Positions 25,450-32,411 of a stretch of 32,411 nt of DNA are shown here, in pieces. Below the pieces are notes generated by a model. It was not told the DNA's origin, ran no database searches, and worked only from the letters and a program-made list of their open reading frames with translations. The position numbers and the translations under genes are program-made. The stretch is from an uncultured Pirellulaceae bacterium. GTDB lineage: Bacteria; Planctomycetota; Planctomycetia; Pirellulales; Pirellulaceae. Where the stretch lies: contig CALHPU010000172.1 in NCBI GenBank assembly GCA_938036435.1, positions 1 to 32,411 on the forward strand, read 5' to 3'. Position 1 is the first letter of the stretch. Each line of letters starts with the position of its first letter.

Positions 25450-26027
25450 GCCGTCGCCTCCTTGGCTGTACTTTGAAGACCAGCATCCGCAGCCCCTTTG
25501 CCTTGGCCGAATCGTTCGGACCGACCGGCAAAACAATAGAAAATCATGATCATCACCGCCGTAACGGTAATGCCGACGCCAAGTTCAATCAGGAAGATCC
25601 CCAGATGCTGCCCGTGGGGCAAAAATCCATGCAGAACATCGTGGTTCAGTGCTTCGTAGTCAAGGAAATTTGCCTGAGCCATTTCGACGACATCCGAATG
25701 AGTGTGGTCTGCGTGGGCATGGTCGAAATGATCGTTGCCGTGACCACCGTCTGCACGACCGATCAACGTCGTGGCTAAACCTGTTCCCGCATATATTAGT
25801 ACTCCCAACGCGATCAATTTTTCGATCACCTTAGTCGGAGCGACTGCTTTAACTGCCGGTAAACCGAAGACCAACCCGTACAAAATAAACGCCGACGCCA
25901 AAATCACGCCGGCCTGAAAGCCGCCGCCGGGACCAAAGTCTCCATGAAACTGAACGTAAAGTCCGAACAACAAAATGTAGGGAATCATCAATTTCGTCAC
26001 GACGCGAATGATGGGGAACGAATTCAT
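25446..26027 (-). CDS. mrpB: Monovalent cation/proton antiporter subunit B with histidine-rich loop
   Basis: A 193-residue four-helix protein of the MnhB/MrpB family. The signature is YVQFHGDFGPGGGFQAGVILAS (family PGGGFQAG), followed by a basic cytoplasmic loop (VKAVAPTKVIEK), TM3 and TM4 (FLIELGVGITVTAVMIMIFY). Between TM3 and TM4, about 94-112, an insertion holds six histidines (HGNDHFDHAHADHTH), predicted periplasmic. It is longer than the usual ~140-residue MrpB. The start overlaps the upstream stop by 4 bases. The last residues are hydrophilic and also encode the mrpC ribosome binding site. Confidence 0.94.
   Translation of the reverse strand: MNSFPIIRVVTKLMIPYILLFGLYVQFHGDFGPGGGFQAGVILASAFILYGLVFGLPAVKAVAPTKVIEKLIALGVLIYAGTGLATTLIGRADGGHGNDHFDHAHADHTHSDVVEMAQANFLDYEALNHDVLHGFLPHGQHLGIFLIELGVGITVTAVMIMIFYCFAGRSERFGQGKGAADAGLQSTAKEATA
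25457..25463 (-). promoter_or_regulatory. Strong ribosome binding site deciding the mrpC start
   Basis: AAGGAGG, seven bases before ATG 25449, lies within the end of mrpB and fixes the mrpC start against upstream options. Confidence 0.8.
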
Positions 26028-26590
26028 AAAGACTTTCCCTTCTTTCCCGTCGAACGCTCTGTTTCTTTTTCCTTGGGTTCACGACGCAGGATCAGGATCA
26101 CGGCAATACCCGCTGTAAAGATCACCGCCGTTTCGCCCAACGTATCATAACCACGGTAGCTACCTAGCAGCCCTGTCACCACGTTAGGCAAACCATGCAT
26201 GTCCGGCTGTGATTTTTCGACAAACCCGGGATCAATTCGAGTTTGCACTGGTGAGTGTCGGTCTCCAAAGTGCGGCATGTCCAACGTGCCGTAGATTAAC
26301 GCTGCTCCAGTAACACCCACCACAAACAGAGGCACAATGGGTGAGGATTTCGTTGGCTTTTCTTTTTTTCCTGTCAGCGCCAACGTTCCCAGCATCAAGA
26401 CTGTCGAAATCCCTGCACCAACTGCTGCCTCGGTAAACGCGACATCGGGCGCATCTAGAATCAGCATCCAGCTCGCACCGAGGAAACTAAAGATACCGGT
26501 GAACATCACCGCAGCCCACAGATCACCAATCCGCGCGATCGCGATCGCCGTCACGGCCAACAGCGTCAAAATGGAAACTGAAACAAGCAT
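26024..26590 (-). CDS. MbhD/MbhE-like subunit (split MrpA C-terminal region, DUF4040)
   Basis: A 188-residue membrane protein corresponding to the C-terminal part of MrpA, or to MbhD plus MbhE of archaeal membrane-bound hydrogenases. The first half has LDAPDVAFTEAAVGAGISTVLML, the DUF4040/MbhD signature. The second half has VVTGLLGSYRGYDTLGETAVIFTAGIAVILIL, the MbhE-type block with the conserved Y-R-x-x-D-T-L-G-E. A linker (about 70-140) contains one helix and polar sequence. In classical Mrp these segments are fused behind a large antiporter domain; here that domain is missing. The gene is 9 bases after mrpG and overlaps mrpB by 4. Confidence 0.92.
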   Translation of the reverse strand: MLVSVSILTLLAVTAIAIARIGDLWAAVMFTGIFSFLGASWMLILDAPDVAFTEAAVGAGISTVLMLGTLALTGKKEKPTKSSPIVPLFVVGVTGAALIYGTLDMPHFGDRHSPVQTRIDPGFVEKSQPDMHGLPNVVTGLLGSYRGYDTLGETAVIFTAGIAVILILRREPKEKETERSTGKKGKSL

Positions 26591-26599
26591 GACCGAACC

Positions 26600-26911
26600 T
26601 TAGTCTTCCCTTTTTTCTGTAACGGGATCAAGCCCTTGCATGATGGCTGATTTGGCCAAAGCGTGGCAGGAAGTGGGACTAACCACAAACAGAAAAAACA
26701 AAATGATCGCCAGCTTGGCCGTCGCCAGCGTAAAACCCGTTTGAAACATCAGCCCAAAAATAATCAACGCTGCGCCGAGCGTATCGGTGATGCCGCCGCC
26801 GTGCAAGCGCGAATAGAACTCGGGCATCCTCACGATGCCGACCCCTCCAATGATCGAAAACGCGGCTCCACCAAGGAGAAACAACCAAGTCAAAATATCA
26901 AACAAAATCAT
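26600..26911 (-). CDS. mrpG: Monovalent cation/proton antiporter subunit G
   Basis: A 103-residue, three-helix membrane protein of the MnhG/PhaG family. The conserved block GIVRMPEFYSRLHGGGITDTLGAALIIFGL is shared with MrpG proteins (about residues 25-54), preceded by TM1 and followed by TM3 (LAIILFFLFVVSPTSCHAL) and a charged tail. It is a structural subunit of the antiporter complex; deletion in other bacteria impairs activity (known of the family). The start overlaps the mrpF stop by 4 bases. Confidence 0.95.
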   Translation of the reverse strand: MILFDILTWLFLLGGAAFSIIGGVGIVRMPEFYSRLHGGGITDTLGAALIIFGLMFQTGFTLATAKLAIILFFLFVVSPTSCHALAKSAIMQGLDPVTEKRED

Positions 26912-27234
26912 GATGCCGCCTTGCCTTTCTGACGCGCCTTTTTGCGTTGATGTATTTGATTGGCTTTGTCCGCATCACCAAAAGTGCCAAACTCCGAAAA
27001 CTTCAACAGCGCTACCATGCCGATAAAGTTCATCAAGCTATACAAGAGTGCTAGATCGAGAAAATCATGTCGGACCGGTTGTTTCAGAACGCAAATAACG
27101 CAAATCAATAGAACCGTTTTGGTACCAAACATGTTGATGGCCAAAACGCGGTCAAAAACGGTGGGCCCCAGCATCGCGCGAATCAGCGCCAGCGACATCG
27201 TGATGAGAATGGATGCAGAGGCGACGAGGTACAC
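26908..27234 (-). CDS. mrpF: Monovalent cation/proton antiporter subunit F
   Basis: A 108-residue, three-helix protein of the MnhF/PhaF family, with the hallmark LGPTVFDRVLAINMFGTKTV (about 22-41), where the DRVLA-N motif is conserved, and LALLYSLMNFIGMVALLKF as TM3. The C-terminus is very basic (HQRKKARQKGK). It starts with GTG at 27234, supported by AAGGA seven bases upstream (27242-27246). It follows mrpE after 34 bases. Confidence 0.94.
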   Translation of the reverse strand: MYLVASASILITMSLALIRAMLGPTVFDRVLAINMFGTKTVLLICVICVLKQPVRHDFLDLALLYSLMNFIGMVALLKFSEFGTFGDADKANQIHQRKKARQKGKAAS

Positions 27235-27241
27235 TAATTTT

Positions 27242-27246
27242 TCCTT
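27242..27246 (-). promoter_or_regulatory. Ribosome binding site supporting the mrpF GTG start
   Basis: AAGGA, seven bases before GTG 27234. The next in-frame methionine is 12 codons further in and would cut into the first helix. Confidence 0.65.
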
Positions 27247-27268
27247 GGGAGAGCGACTGACTTTTGTT

Positions 27269-27742
27269 TTAACGTTCCAGTTTCTGAATACGCCGATCCA
27301 TATCGCCTGAGAGATCTTCGGCGGCCCCTTCGAACGAGAGGGCGTGGACCAAAATTTCGTCGCCTTCCATTTTTACGGACACCGTGCCGGGCGTCAGAGT
27401 AATGGCGTTGGCCAGCATTACTTTTCCCAATTCCGATTTTGGGCCAGCTGGAACAGTAACCAAATTGCGTTTGAGATTCATATTCGGCGACAAAATGATT
27501 TTGGCGACCGCAATGTTGGATTCCACGATCTCCTTGAACAACCATGGCGCAAACAGAAAAAACGGGCGAAGCCCCATCTCTACCGGAGCACCTTCCTCGT
27601 CTACGATTCGCATACGTAACGAGATCCACAACGAAAACGCAATGGAGATTACACCAAGGAAAATCATGAAGGGCTCGACGTGACCCGACCAAAGAAACCA
27701 GACCGCCGTCAGCGTGATCAGCAGCGAAACGATGTATTTCAT
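27269..27742 (-). CDS. mrpE: Monovalent cation/proton antiporter subunit E
   Basis: A 157-residue MnhE/MrpE protein and the first gene of the operon. Two N-terminal helices (MKYIVSLLITLTAVWFLWSG, FMIFLGVISIAFSLWISL) precede PWLFKEIVESNIAVAKIIL, and then a cytoplasmic domain with LGKVMLANAITLTPGTVSVKMEGDEILVHAL, where ANAITLTPGT is the family signature. ATG 27742 is taken although no Shine-Dalgarno is seen; a TTG at 27775 would add 11 residues. The operon promoter should lie in 27743-27900. TATATT on the minus strand near 27811-27816 is a possible -10, but no good -35 pairs with it. Confidence 0.94.
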   Translation of the reverse strand: MKYIVSLLITLTAVWFLWSGHVEPFMIFLGVISIAFSLWISLRMRIVDEEGAPVEMGLRPFFLFAPWLFKEIVESNIAVAKIILSPNMNLKRNLVTVPAGPKSELGKVMLANAITLTPGTVSVKMEGDEILVHALSFEGAAEDLSGDMDRRIQKLER

Positions 27743-28086
27743 AGCGGCGGGGGCCTGAACAAGCAGACAAGCCAATAGCTTAAGGGAATTTCATCAGCAA
27801 AGCCCGCTAATATAACGATGTGGCGGTATCCGATAAAGGCCGGATCGTGACTATTGCGTCGCAGCGTTACGTAAATTCACAGTCTGAATCCTAATCTCTC
27901 GATGCAGAAACCCAAGAAGAACCGACGCTACTACAATCGGTTGGAATACGGTAGGTGGCAAGGGTTTCATCGAAAGTCATGGGAAAATTCCTTTCAGCCA
28001 AGACTTTGGGTGGCCCAAGAGAAAATCCCAATCTCTTACGGGATCGGCTACGCAGAACTCTTCGCGGTACAGCTTATTGGAACATA

Positions 28087-28107
28087 TCGCTCCAGTAACT
28101 GGAGCGA
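28087..28107. terminator. 21-base near-perfect palindrome downstream of the DUF1559 gene
   Basis: TCGCTCCAGT and ACTGGAGCGA pair around a single base, about 60 bases after the DUF1559 stop on the minus strand. It could be a terminator (no U-run) or a protein binding site upstream of mrpE. The rest of the gene-free stretch 27743-28168 shows no feature I can support. Confidence 0.4.
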
Positions 28108-28168
28108 CTTTAATGCTCACCGTGCAGCTACTGACAATTGGGACAACACTTTCGCGCACCCACGACGA

Positions 28169-29224
28169 CTACTCGAAAATTGATACGACTTCACCACCAC
28201 GAGCGGTCATCAATGCGCGGAAAGGAGCGACGCTAATGGTGTCACTCAAGAAGTGGGAACTGCCGTCGCAGAGCACGACGTTCGCTCCACCGGGATGAAA
28301 AGAGAACGTTTCTTCATTGGCACCACAGTTGACCAAACTCCAACCCGTCCCGGTACCAGAACCAACACAATCTGAGCCATTGGCGATCGTGTTATTGTTG
28401 ACAAGCCGATCAACATTAAACGAGTTCTCTGGATCGGCCCATGCCCACGAGCGACGCTCCACTGCTGTGGAATCAAACATCATTTCATTTTTGATCGTCA
28501 TGAAACCGCCCGTTGCCTCGTCGGAACGACCGGCATCTTCTGCAATCGCGATCGTATTGCTGGTACCGTCTGAGATCGAGCTGATTCTACGGCTACTTAA
28601 CCCATTAAACGCACAGATGGCGTTGGCTTCACTCACACCCAAAAAGCTTGAACCAGTACCATTCATCGCTTCGGCTGCCGTCAACTCTGCCACAGTGGCG
28701 ACAGTTACCGGGCAAGAGTAGTCAGTGAACCCATAACCGTCTCCATCGACGTCGCCGCCACGCCCCGATGTCGATGGGCAAACAAACCCGGGAACGACGG
28801 TCTGGGAAGCAAGTTGGTTATTCGGGGCGTCTGCGGGAGCAGCATCATAACGCCATCGTAGATCGAACAGCTGAAACGCATTTCCTTGGTCAAGAAACGG
28901 AAGGATGTAGGTCTGAACCGAGTGTGAGGGGTTGTTGATTGTTTCCCCCTTGTTGTCGGATGCGTAAAACAGGTTCGCCCCGGAACCATTACCGTCTTTG
29001 GCTTGCCCAGCGCTAGGAAATTTCATGTGGGCGGATTCATAGTTTAGAGCCGCAAGTCCCATCTGCCGGAGATTGTTTGCACACTGCGTCCGTCGCGCTG
29101 CCTCTCGAACCTGTTGAACCGCCGGAAGTAGCATCCCAATAAGTATTCCGATGATTGCAATAACTACGAGAAGCTCTACGAGCGTAAATCCGTTTGTGTT
29201 TGAAGTTTGAATTTTCTTGTACAT
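28169..29224 (-). CDS. DUF1559 prepilin-like protein
   Basis: A 351-residue protein of the planctomycete DUF1559 family. The N-terminus has a type IV prepilin signal: basic [11 protein letters not shown], then [25 protein letters not shown], cut between Gly and Phe by the prepilin peptidase with the +5 Glu present. The family block [22 protein letters not shown] follows. The C-terminus shows the H-x9-DG motif ([12 protein letters not shown]) and then [15 protein letters not shown]. It should form pseudopilin-like structures or sit in the envelope; the function is not known. ATG 29224 begins the signal; the frame open to 29335 adds unlikely residues. These genes are highly duplicated in planctomycetes. 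Confidence 0.95.
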   Translation of the reverse strand: MYKKIQTSNTNGFTLVELLVVIAIIGILIGMLLPAVQQVREAARRTQCANNLRQMGLAALNYESAHMKFPSAGQAKDGNGSGANLFYASDNKGETINNPSHSVQTYILPFLDQGNAFQLFDLRWRYDAAPADAPNNQLASQTVVPGFVCPSTSGRGGDVDGDGYGFTDYSCPVTVATVAELTAAEAMNGTGSSFLGVSEANAICAFNGLSSRRISSISDGTSNTIAIAEDAGRSDEATGGFMTIKNEMMFDSTAVERRSWAWADPENSFNVDRLVNNNTIANGSDCVGSGTGTGWSLVNCGANEETFSFHPGGANVVLCDGSSHFLSDTISVAPFRALMTARGGEVVSIFE

Positions 29225-29818
29225 GTTTATTTCAGTAAAAACTGGTGTGTCACGAAAGATAGAAATTGCCCGATGCGACCTACTAAGAAAGTCCTGCCTA
29301 AAGGTTAGGTCGCAGGAGTGTTGCCAACAAACCAAGCGATCGTTCGCAGGGAAAGCAAAAAACGGGCACGCCGCCTGAGGTCAAGCCGCTCAGGTGAATC
29401 CGGAAGATAGGTGTCGAAAGATTTTTAGCCGGCGTTTAAACATGACAAGATTATTATCATCGAGCCCCAACTCACAATATGCTGTCGCAAGAAACTGAGA
29501 ATATGTTTGCTATCTAACGCCCTAAAACTACGTCTTTTTCTAGGTACTGGCTGTAGAAAAACCGGGGCAACCGTTATCGGTCAAATACGGAGCTGGATTC
29601 CGGTTTTAGTGAAACGCTGATCTTGAAGTCGAATTTAGAAAAGTTTAGCAACGCTACCGGGAACTGCGTCAGCTAGCGCGTTAAATCGGGAAAAACTGCC
29701 GACGCTTTTCTCGTACGTTCTCCATTGCGAGGAAATACAATCTGAACAACACTTTGAATGATCCGCTTTCTGGAATCTTCTCGACTGGTCGCTGCAAGTA
29801 GCGCGAAAGGAACTGAAC
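29225..29818. other. Gene-free stretch with a hairpin at 29275-29313
   Basis: GCGACCTA (29275-29282) and TAGGTCGC (29306-29313) can form an 8-base stem with a 23-base loop, in the leader of the DUF1559 gene. Minus-strand frames at 29635-29944 are antisense to the CYTH gene start and not supported. Otherwise nothing was recognised. Confidence 0.4.
29806..29811 (+). promoter_or_regulatory. Ribosome binding site supporting the TTG start of the CYTH gene
   Basis: AAAGGA, seven bases before TTG 29819. The resulting N-terminus (MARNVELKAR) places the CYTH motif exactly at the start as in the family. Confidence 0.7.
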
Positions 29819-30331
29819 TTGGCTCGAAACGTTGAACTTAAAGCGCGTTTGGACAACTTCAATCAGCAGCTTGAAATTGCCGCTCGTTTGAGTTCGCAAA
29901 CTGGAGAGACCATTGTTCAGCACGATGTCTTTTTTCATTGTCATATGGGGCGACTAAAACTGCGTATCCTTGCGCCGGAGCGCGGGCAGTTGATTGCCTA
30001 TCAACGCCCGGATCAGTCTGGACCAAAAACGTCAGAGTATTTCATCACTGAAACGACCGAGCCCGACAAACTACGTGAAACCCTGGCCGGAGCACTCGGT
30101 GAGTGTGCCGAAGTAAAAAAGACGCGTCTGCTGTTTTTGGTTGGTCGAACTCGGATTCATCTAGACCGGGTTGAAACGTTGGGCGATTTTTTGGAGCTGG
30201 AGGTCGTCTTGTCTGAGGATGACGATATCACTCAAGGGCAGGCCGAAGCAAAGCAACTGTTGGTGGAACTGCAAGTCGATCCGGCAGCCCTGATCGATTG
30301 TGCTTATGTGGATTTATTAACCACCAAATAG
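29819..30331 (+). CDS. CYTH-domain protein (class IV adenylate cyclase-like)
   Basis: A 170-residue single-domain CYTH (CyaB/thiamine-triphosphatase) protein. The first strand NVELKAR carries the acidic/basic residues that bind triphosphates and metal. GRLKLRIL, KTRLLFLVGRTRIHLDRVETLGDFLELEVVL and the alternating charged strands complete the tunnel. Such proteins are class IV adenylate cyclases or tri/polyphosphate hydrolases; sequence alone does not decide. The start is TTG at 29819, backed by AAAGGA (29806-29811) seven bases upstream. It is followed by the deoxynucleoside kinase gene after about 205 bases. Confidence 0.9.
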   Translation: MARNVELKARLDNFNQQLEIAARLSSQTGETIVQHDVFFHCHMGRLKLRILAPERGQLIAYQRPDQSGPKTSEYFITETTEPDKLRETLAGALGECAEVKKTRLLFLVGRTRIHLDRVETLGDFLELEVVLSEDDDITQGQAEAKQLLVELQVDPAALIDCAYVDLLTTK

Positions 30332-30536
30332 GGCAACGCTTTTCCCAAATGTTTCGCATAATCGGTATGCCTTACCCGTCTGTTTGCGGGAAATGCGATT
30401 GGCTCCCCACGATTTGACCAAAGCGCTTGCATGGTTGGGATCGCCACGATAGCTTAAGCAGATTGCAATGTGGCTCGCTGTTTAGCTGCCGCTATTTTGC
30501 TGGGCTGATGGTTTAAATCTGCAACGGAGAAACACG

Positions 30537-31295
30537 ATGGGAATGGGAAGTACTGGCGAAAAACGCGGCTTGTTCATCACAATTGATGCCAATATTGGTG
30601 CCGGCAAATCTAATGCTTGCCACGCGATCGCGTCTGCCGCTACATCATCTGGCTGGCCAGCACGGGTTTTGGAAGAGCCAACTCACCATCCTCAGTTCAA
30701 CCACTTCTTGCAGCGCTACTACGAAGATCTAAAGACTGGCACCAATACTGGTGGTGGTTTCGCCATGCAAATGTTCATGCTATGTCAGCGCTACGAACAG
30801 CACCGCTTGGCTGTAGAGCAAGCTTGGGGCGATCAAGGCATTGTCGTCGTTCAAGACCGACCGATTTACGGTGACACCGTGTTCGCGACAACAGCGATGG
30901 AACGTGGTTTTATGACGCGCGAAGAATACGATCTGTACGTCGATATGTATCGCAACATGAGCCGAGATGTGATGCCACCAGATATTTTCGTCTACCTAGA
31001 CGTATCACCTGAAGAGTGCCATGAACGCATGGCATCTCGCGCACGCAGCCAAGAAGAAGGCGTGCCGTTGGATTATCTTCAACAGCTTTACGACAACTAT
31101 CAAAAGCTACTTGGCGAGATGCGTCGCCGCGGTGTTCGAGTGCTGACCATTGACTGGCGTGAGTTCGGCCCACCAGTCGAGATCTGGAAGAACATTCAGG
31201 AAATGGTGAATTCAGAAGATTCTTGGTACGAGCGTCTCACGTTCTCCTTGGCCAAGGAGCCAAGAGTCCCATTGATTCCGACTGACACGAAGTAA
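30537..31295 (+). CDS. Deoxynucleoside kinase
   Basis: This 252-residue enzyme should phosphorylate deoxynucleosides (deoxyadenosine or deoxyguanosine type) with ATP in the salvage route to DNA precursors. The P-loop is IGAGKS at 20-25 in FITIDANIGAGKSN, followed by LEEP at 45-48, the catalytic glutamate region. QDRPIYGD at 106-113 matches the family DR(S) motif, with proline in place of serine. The arginine-rich LID is RMASRARSQE near 164-173, followed by PLDYLQQLYDNYQ. ATG 30537 has GGAG at 30524-30527. Substrate choice cannot be told from sequence. Confidence 0.92.
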   Translation: MGMGSTGEKRGLFITIDANIGAGKSNACHAIASAATSSGWPARVLEEPTHHPQFNHFLQRYYEDLKTGTNTGGGFAMQMFMLCQRYEQHRLAVEQAWGDQGIVVVQDRPIYGDTVFATTAMERGFMTREEYDLYVDMYRNMSRDVMPPDIFVYLDVSPEECHERMASRARSQEEGVPLDYLQQLYDNYQKLLGEMRRRGVRVLTIDWREFGPPVEIWKNIQEMVNSEDSWYERLTFSLAKEPRVPLIPTDTK

Positions 31296-31390
31296 ATAAA
31301 CAGTCCTCAAGCAAAACAGGATCGACTTCCAGCGAGTCAAGTGCTTCGAGCCTATCCATGCGGTTTTCAGTTTTTGAGAGCCGCCAGAAA

Positions 31391-31455
31391 AGGTGGGGTA
31401 AGCATCCTGATTGCCATCATACCAATCGCTTAGGATTGGCAAGCTGGAAACTTAC
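31391..31455 (-). repeat. Dispersed 64-base repeat, copy 2
   Basis: Read on the minus strand it gives GTAAGTTTCCAGCTTGC, CGATTG and CAGGATGCTTACCCCAC, aligning along its whole length with 13146-13209. It begins 8 bases past the stop of the PEP-CTERM gene, so it lies in its 3' untranslated region. Confidence 0.8.
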
Positions 31456-31462
31456 TCCACTT

Positions 31463-32411
31463 CTAAATGAGAACGGGGTGCTTGTCCAATCTTCGTCTGC
31501 GTGCGAGAAGACAGAGGCTCAACCATCCAAGAAGCGCGACCGTGTTCGGCTCAGGAACGGCAATTGCCGCAACAATCGAATTGGCGATGGTTTGCGATAT
31601 TAGCAACCGGCTGGCTTCGCCCCCGTCGATCCGGAAGCTCTGCTCCAATTCGATGTGTATGAATTCTCCACCAATCGAATTGGTGTACTGCCCTTGGACG
31701 TTTGTCGTTGCGGCCAATCCACTGAACAAGGAACCAGCGATGTCACCATTGGTCGCAACGTTGAGCGTATTCTCGATGTCTAAATTGTTGAACGTGTAAC
31801 TGGTCCAGTCTCCATCAAGTGCATCAATGCCTTGGTCCAATCCTAATATAAGTTCGCTCACGCTACCGGTTCCGCTGCTGAGAATAGCATCAGCGCCCGC
31901 TGGAAACGCCGAGTGCCCATCAATATTGAACCCATGAATTTGCCACACCGACAAATTCGTCGCGCTATCGGCGAACGACTGGTGAACTTCTTGAAAGATG
32001 GACTGCTCAAGATGGGCTACGTCTGCGGTACCGAACCCATTGGCATTGCGATGTGCGCCGGCCAGCAAAAGACCTTTTGCCTCGCTATCGACAAACACTT
32101 GCGCTGAAATTTCTGGCGTATTAATATCTCCCAGCGGATGTACCACCTCCACCAAAGCATTGTTGGTGGCATTTTGACGAAGAAAGAAACTTCCCCAGCC
32201 CTTTCTCGTGGTAACGTTCTCTGATTCTTGTAGGCCGTAGAAAGTACTGCCAGCGTCATTAAGCACGACGACGTCATACCCTATCGCTGTCGCCTCTGGC
32301 ACCAACAAATCAAGATCGGCTGTCGTTTGCGCCTCGGCCAGTCCATCAGCCAAACTACGAAAGCCTGACAACTGGTCAGCAGTCGGTACGAGGTAACCTT
32401 GGCTGTCTCTT
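31463..32411 (-). CDS. PEP-CTERM sorted protein, N-terminus cut by the window edge
   Basis: The frame is open to the right edge, so the true start and signal peptide are outside the window; the TTG at 32371 is not the start. At least 315 residues are visible. The C-terminus has the PEP-CTERM signal: VPEPNTVALLGWLSLCLLARRRR, here written as VPEP, a hydrophobic helix, and RRRR, recognised by exosortase for export and cell-surface processing. The central part contains GLLLAGAHRNANG, VWQIHGFN, and GGEFIHIELEQSFRID, vaguely like hydrolases of the N-formylglutamate/poly-gamma-glutamate amidase type, but I cannot assign a family. Sugar-binding or other surface roles remain possible. Confidence 0.8.
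   Translation of the reverse strand, partial: RDSQGYLVPTADQLSGFRSLADGLAEAQTTADLDLLVPEATAIGYDVVVLNDAGSTFYGLQESENVTTRKGWGSFFLRQNATNNALVEVVHPLGDINTPEISAQVFVDSEAKGLLLAGAHRNANGFGTADVAHLEQSIFQEVHQSFADSATNLSVWQIHGFNIDGHSAFPAGADAILSSGTGSVSELILGLDQGIDALDGDWTSYTFNNLDIENTLNVATNGDIAGSLFSGLAATTNVQGQYTNSIGGEFIHIELEQSFRIDGGEASRLLISQTIANSIVAAIAVPEPNTVALLGWLSLCLLARRRRLDKHPVLI

Noticed and set aside
27902..28183. 93-codon plus-strand frame
   Set aside because: No family resemblance, no ribosome binding site, spans the 28087-28107 palindrome and runs into the 3' end of the DUF1559 gene on the other strand.

Overview
The window looks like chromosomal DNA of a planctomycete, most likely a Pirellulaceae (Rhodopirellula-like) bacterium. 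This is inferred from family content. There is a DUF1559 prepilin-like protein with the H-x9-DG tail, a BBP7-type outer-membrane barrel, a surface protein opening with a LEPR-x-LA motif, a PEP-CTERM protein, a secreted sulfatase, and several families of short palindromic repeats between genes. No tRNA, rRNA, CRISPR array, transposase or phage gene was seen.

Layout. Positions 74-3424 (minus) hold a lipoprotein substrate-binding protein, whose 5' end runs into a repeat, and a GAF/sigma-54 activator. fabI (3662-4492, plus) converges on a sulfatase (4546-6009, minus) across a shared terminator hairpin. Housekeeping genes follow on the minus strand: a YugP-type membrane metallopeptidase, prfB with a programmed +1 frameshift site, glyA, a secreted metallopeptidase with a LecA-like C-terminal domain, and a CBS-domain protein. 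A repeat-rich 0.9 kb gap leads to a plus-strand 880-residue surface protein ending in an FKBP isomerase domain. It faces the BBP7-type barrel protein (16268-18259, minus). A small monooxygenase-like protein and a small lipoprotein come next.

The main system is a tightly packed minus-strand operon from 27742 down to 19786. It encodes a variant Mrp-type cation/proton antiporter in the order E, F, G, MbhD/E-like (split MrpA C-terminus), B, C, D, D', a small two-helix protein, D''. Most junctions are 4-base ATGA overlaps. It lacks a full-length MrpA and has three antiporter-like subunits, each keeping the membrane glutamate and lysines needed for proton transfer. The MrpB- and MrpC-like subunits carry histidine-rich insertions that the positive-inside rule places in the periplasm. 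Smaller histidine clusters occur in the small protein and at the D'' N-terminus. I consider this the strongest candidate for an undescribed variant system.

The right end holds a DUF1559 protein (minus), a CYTH-domain protein and a deoxynucleoside kinase (plus), and a PEP-CTERM protein (minus) cut by the window edge. At least four repeat families recur in gaps and gene ends, some as matching copies far apart (for example 6327-6421 with 16136-16233, and 13146-13209 with 31391-31455).
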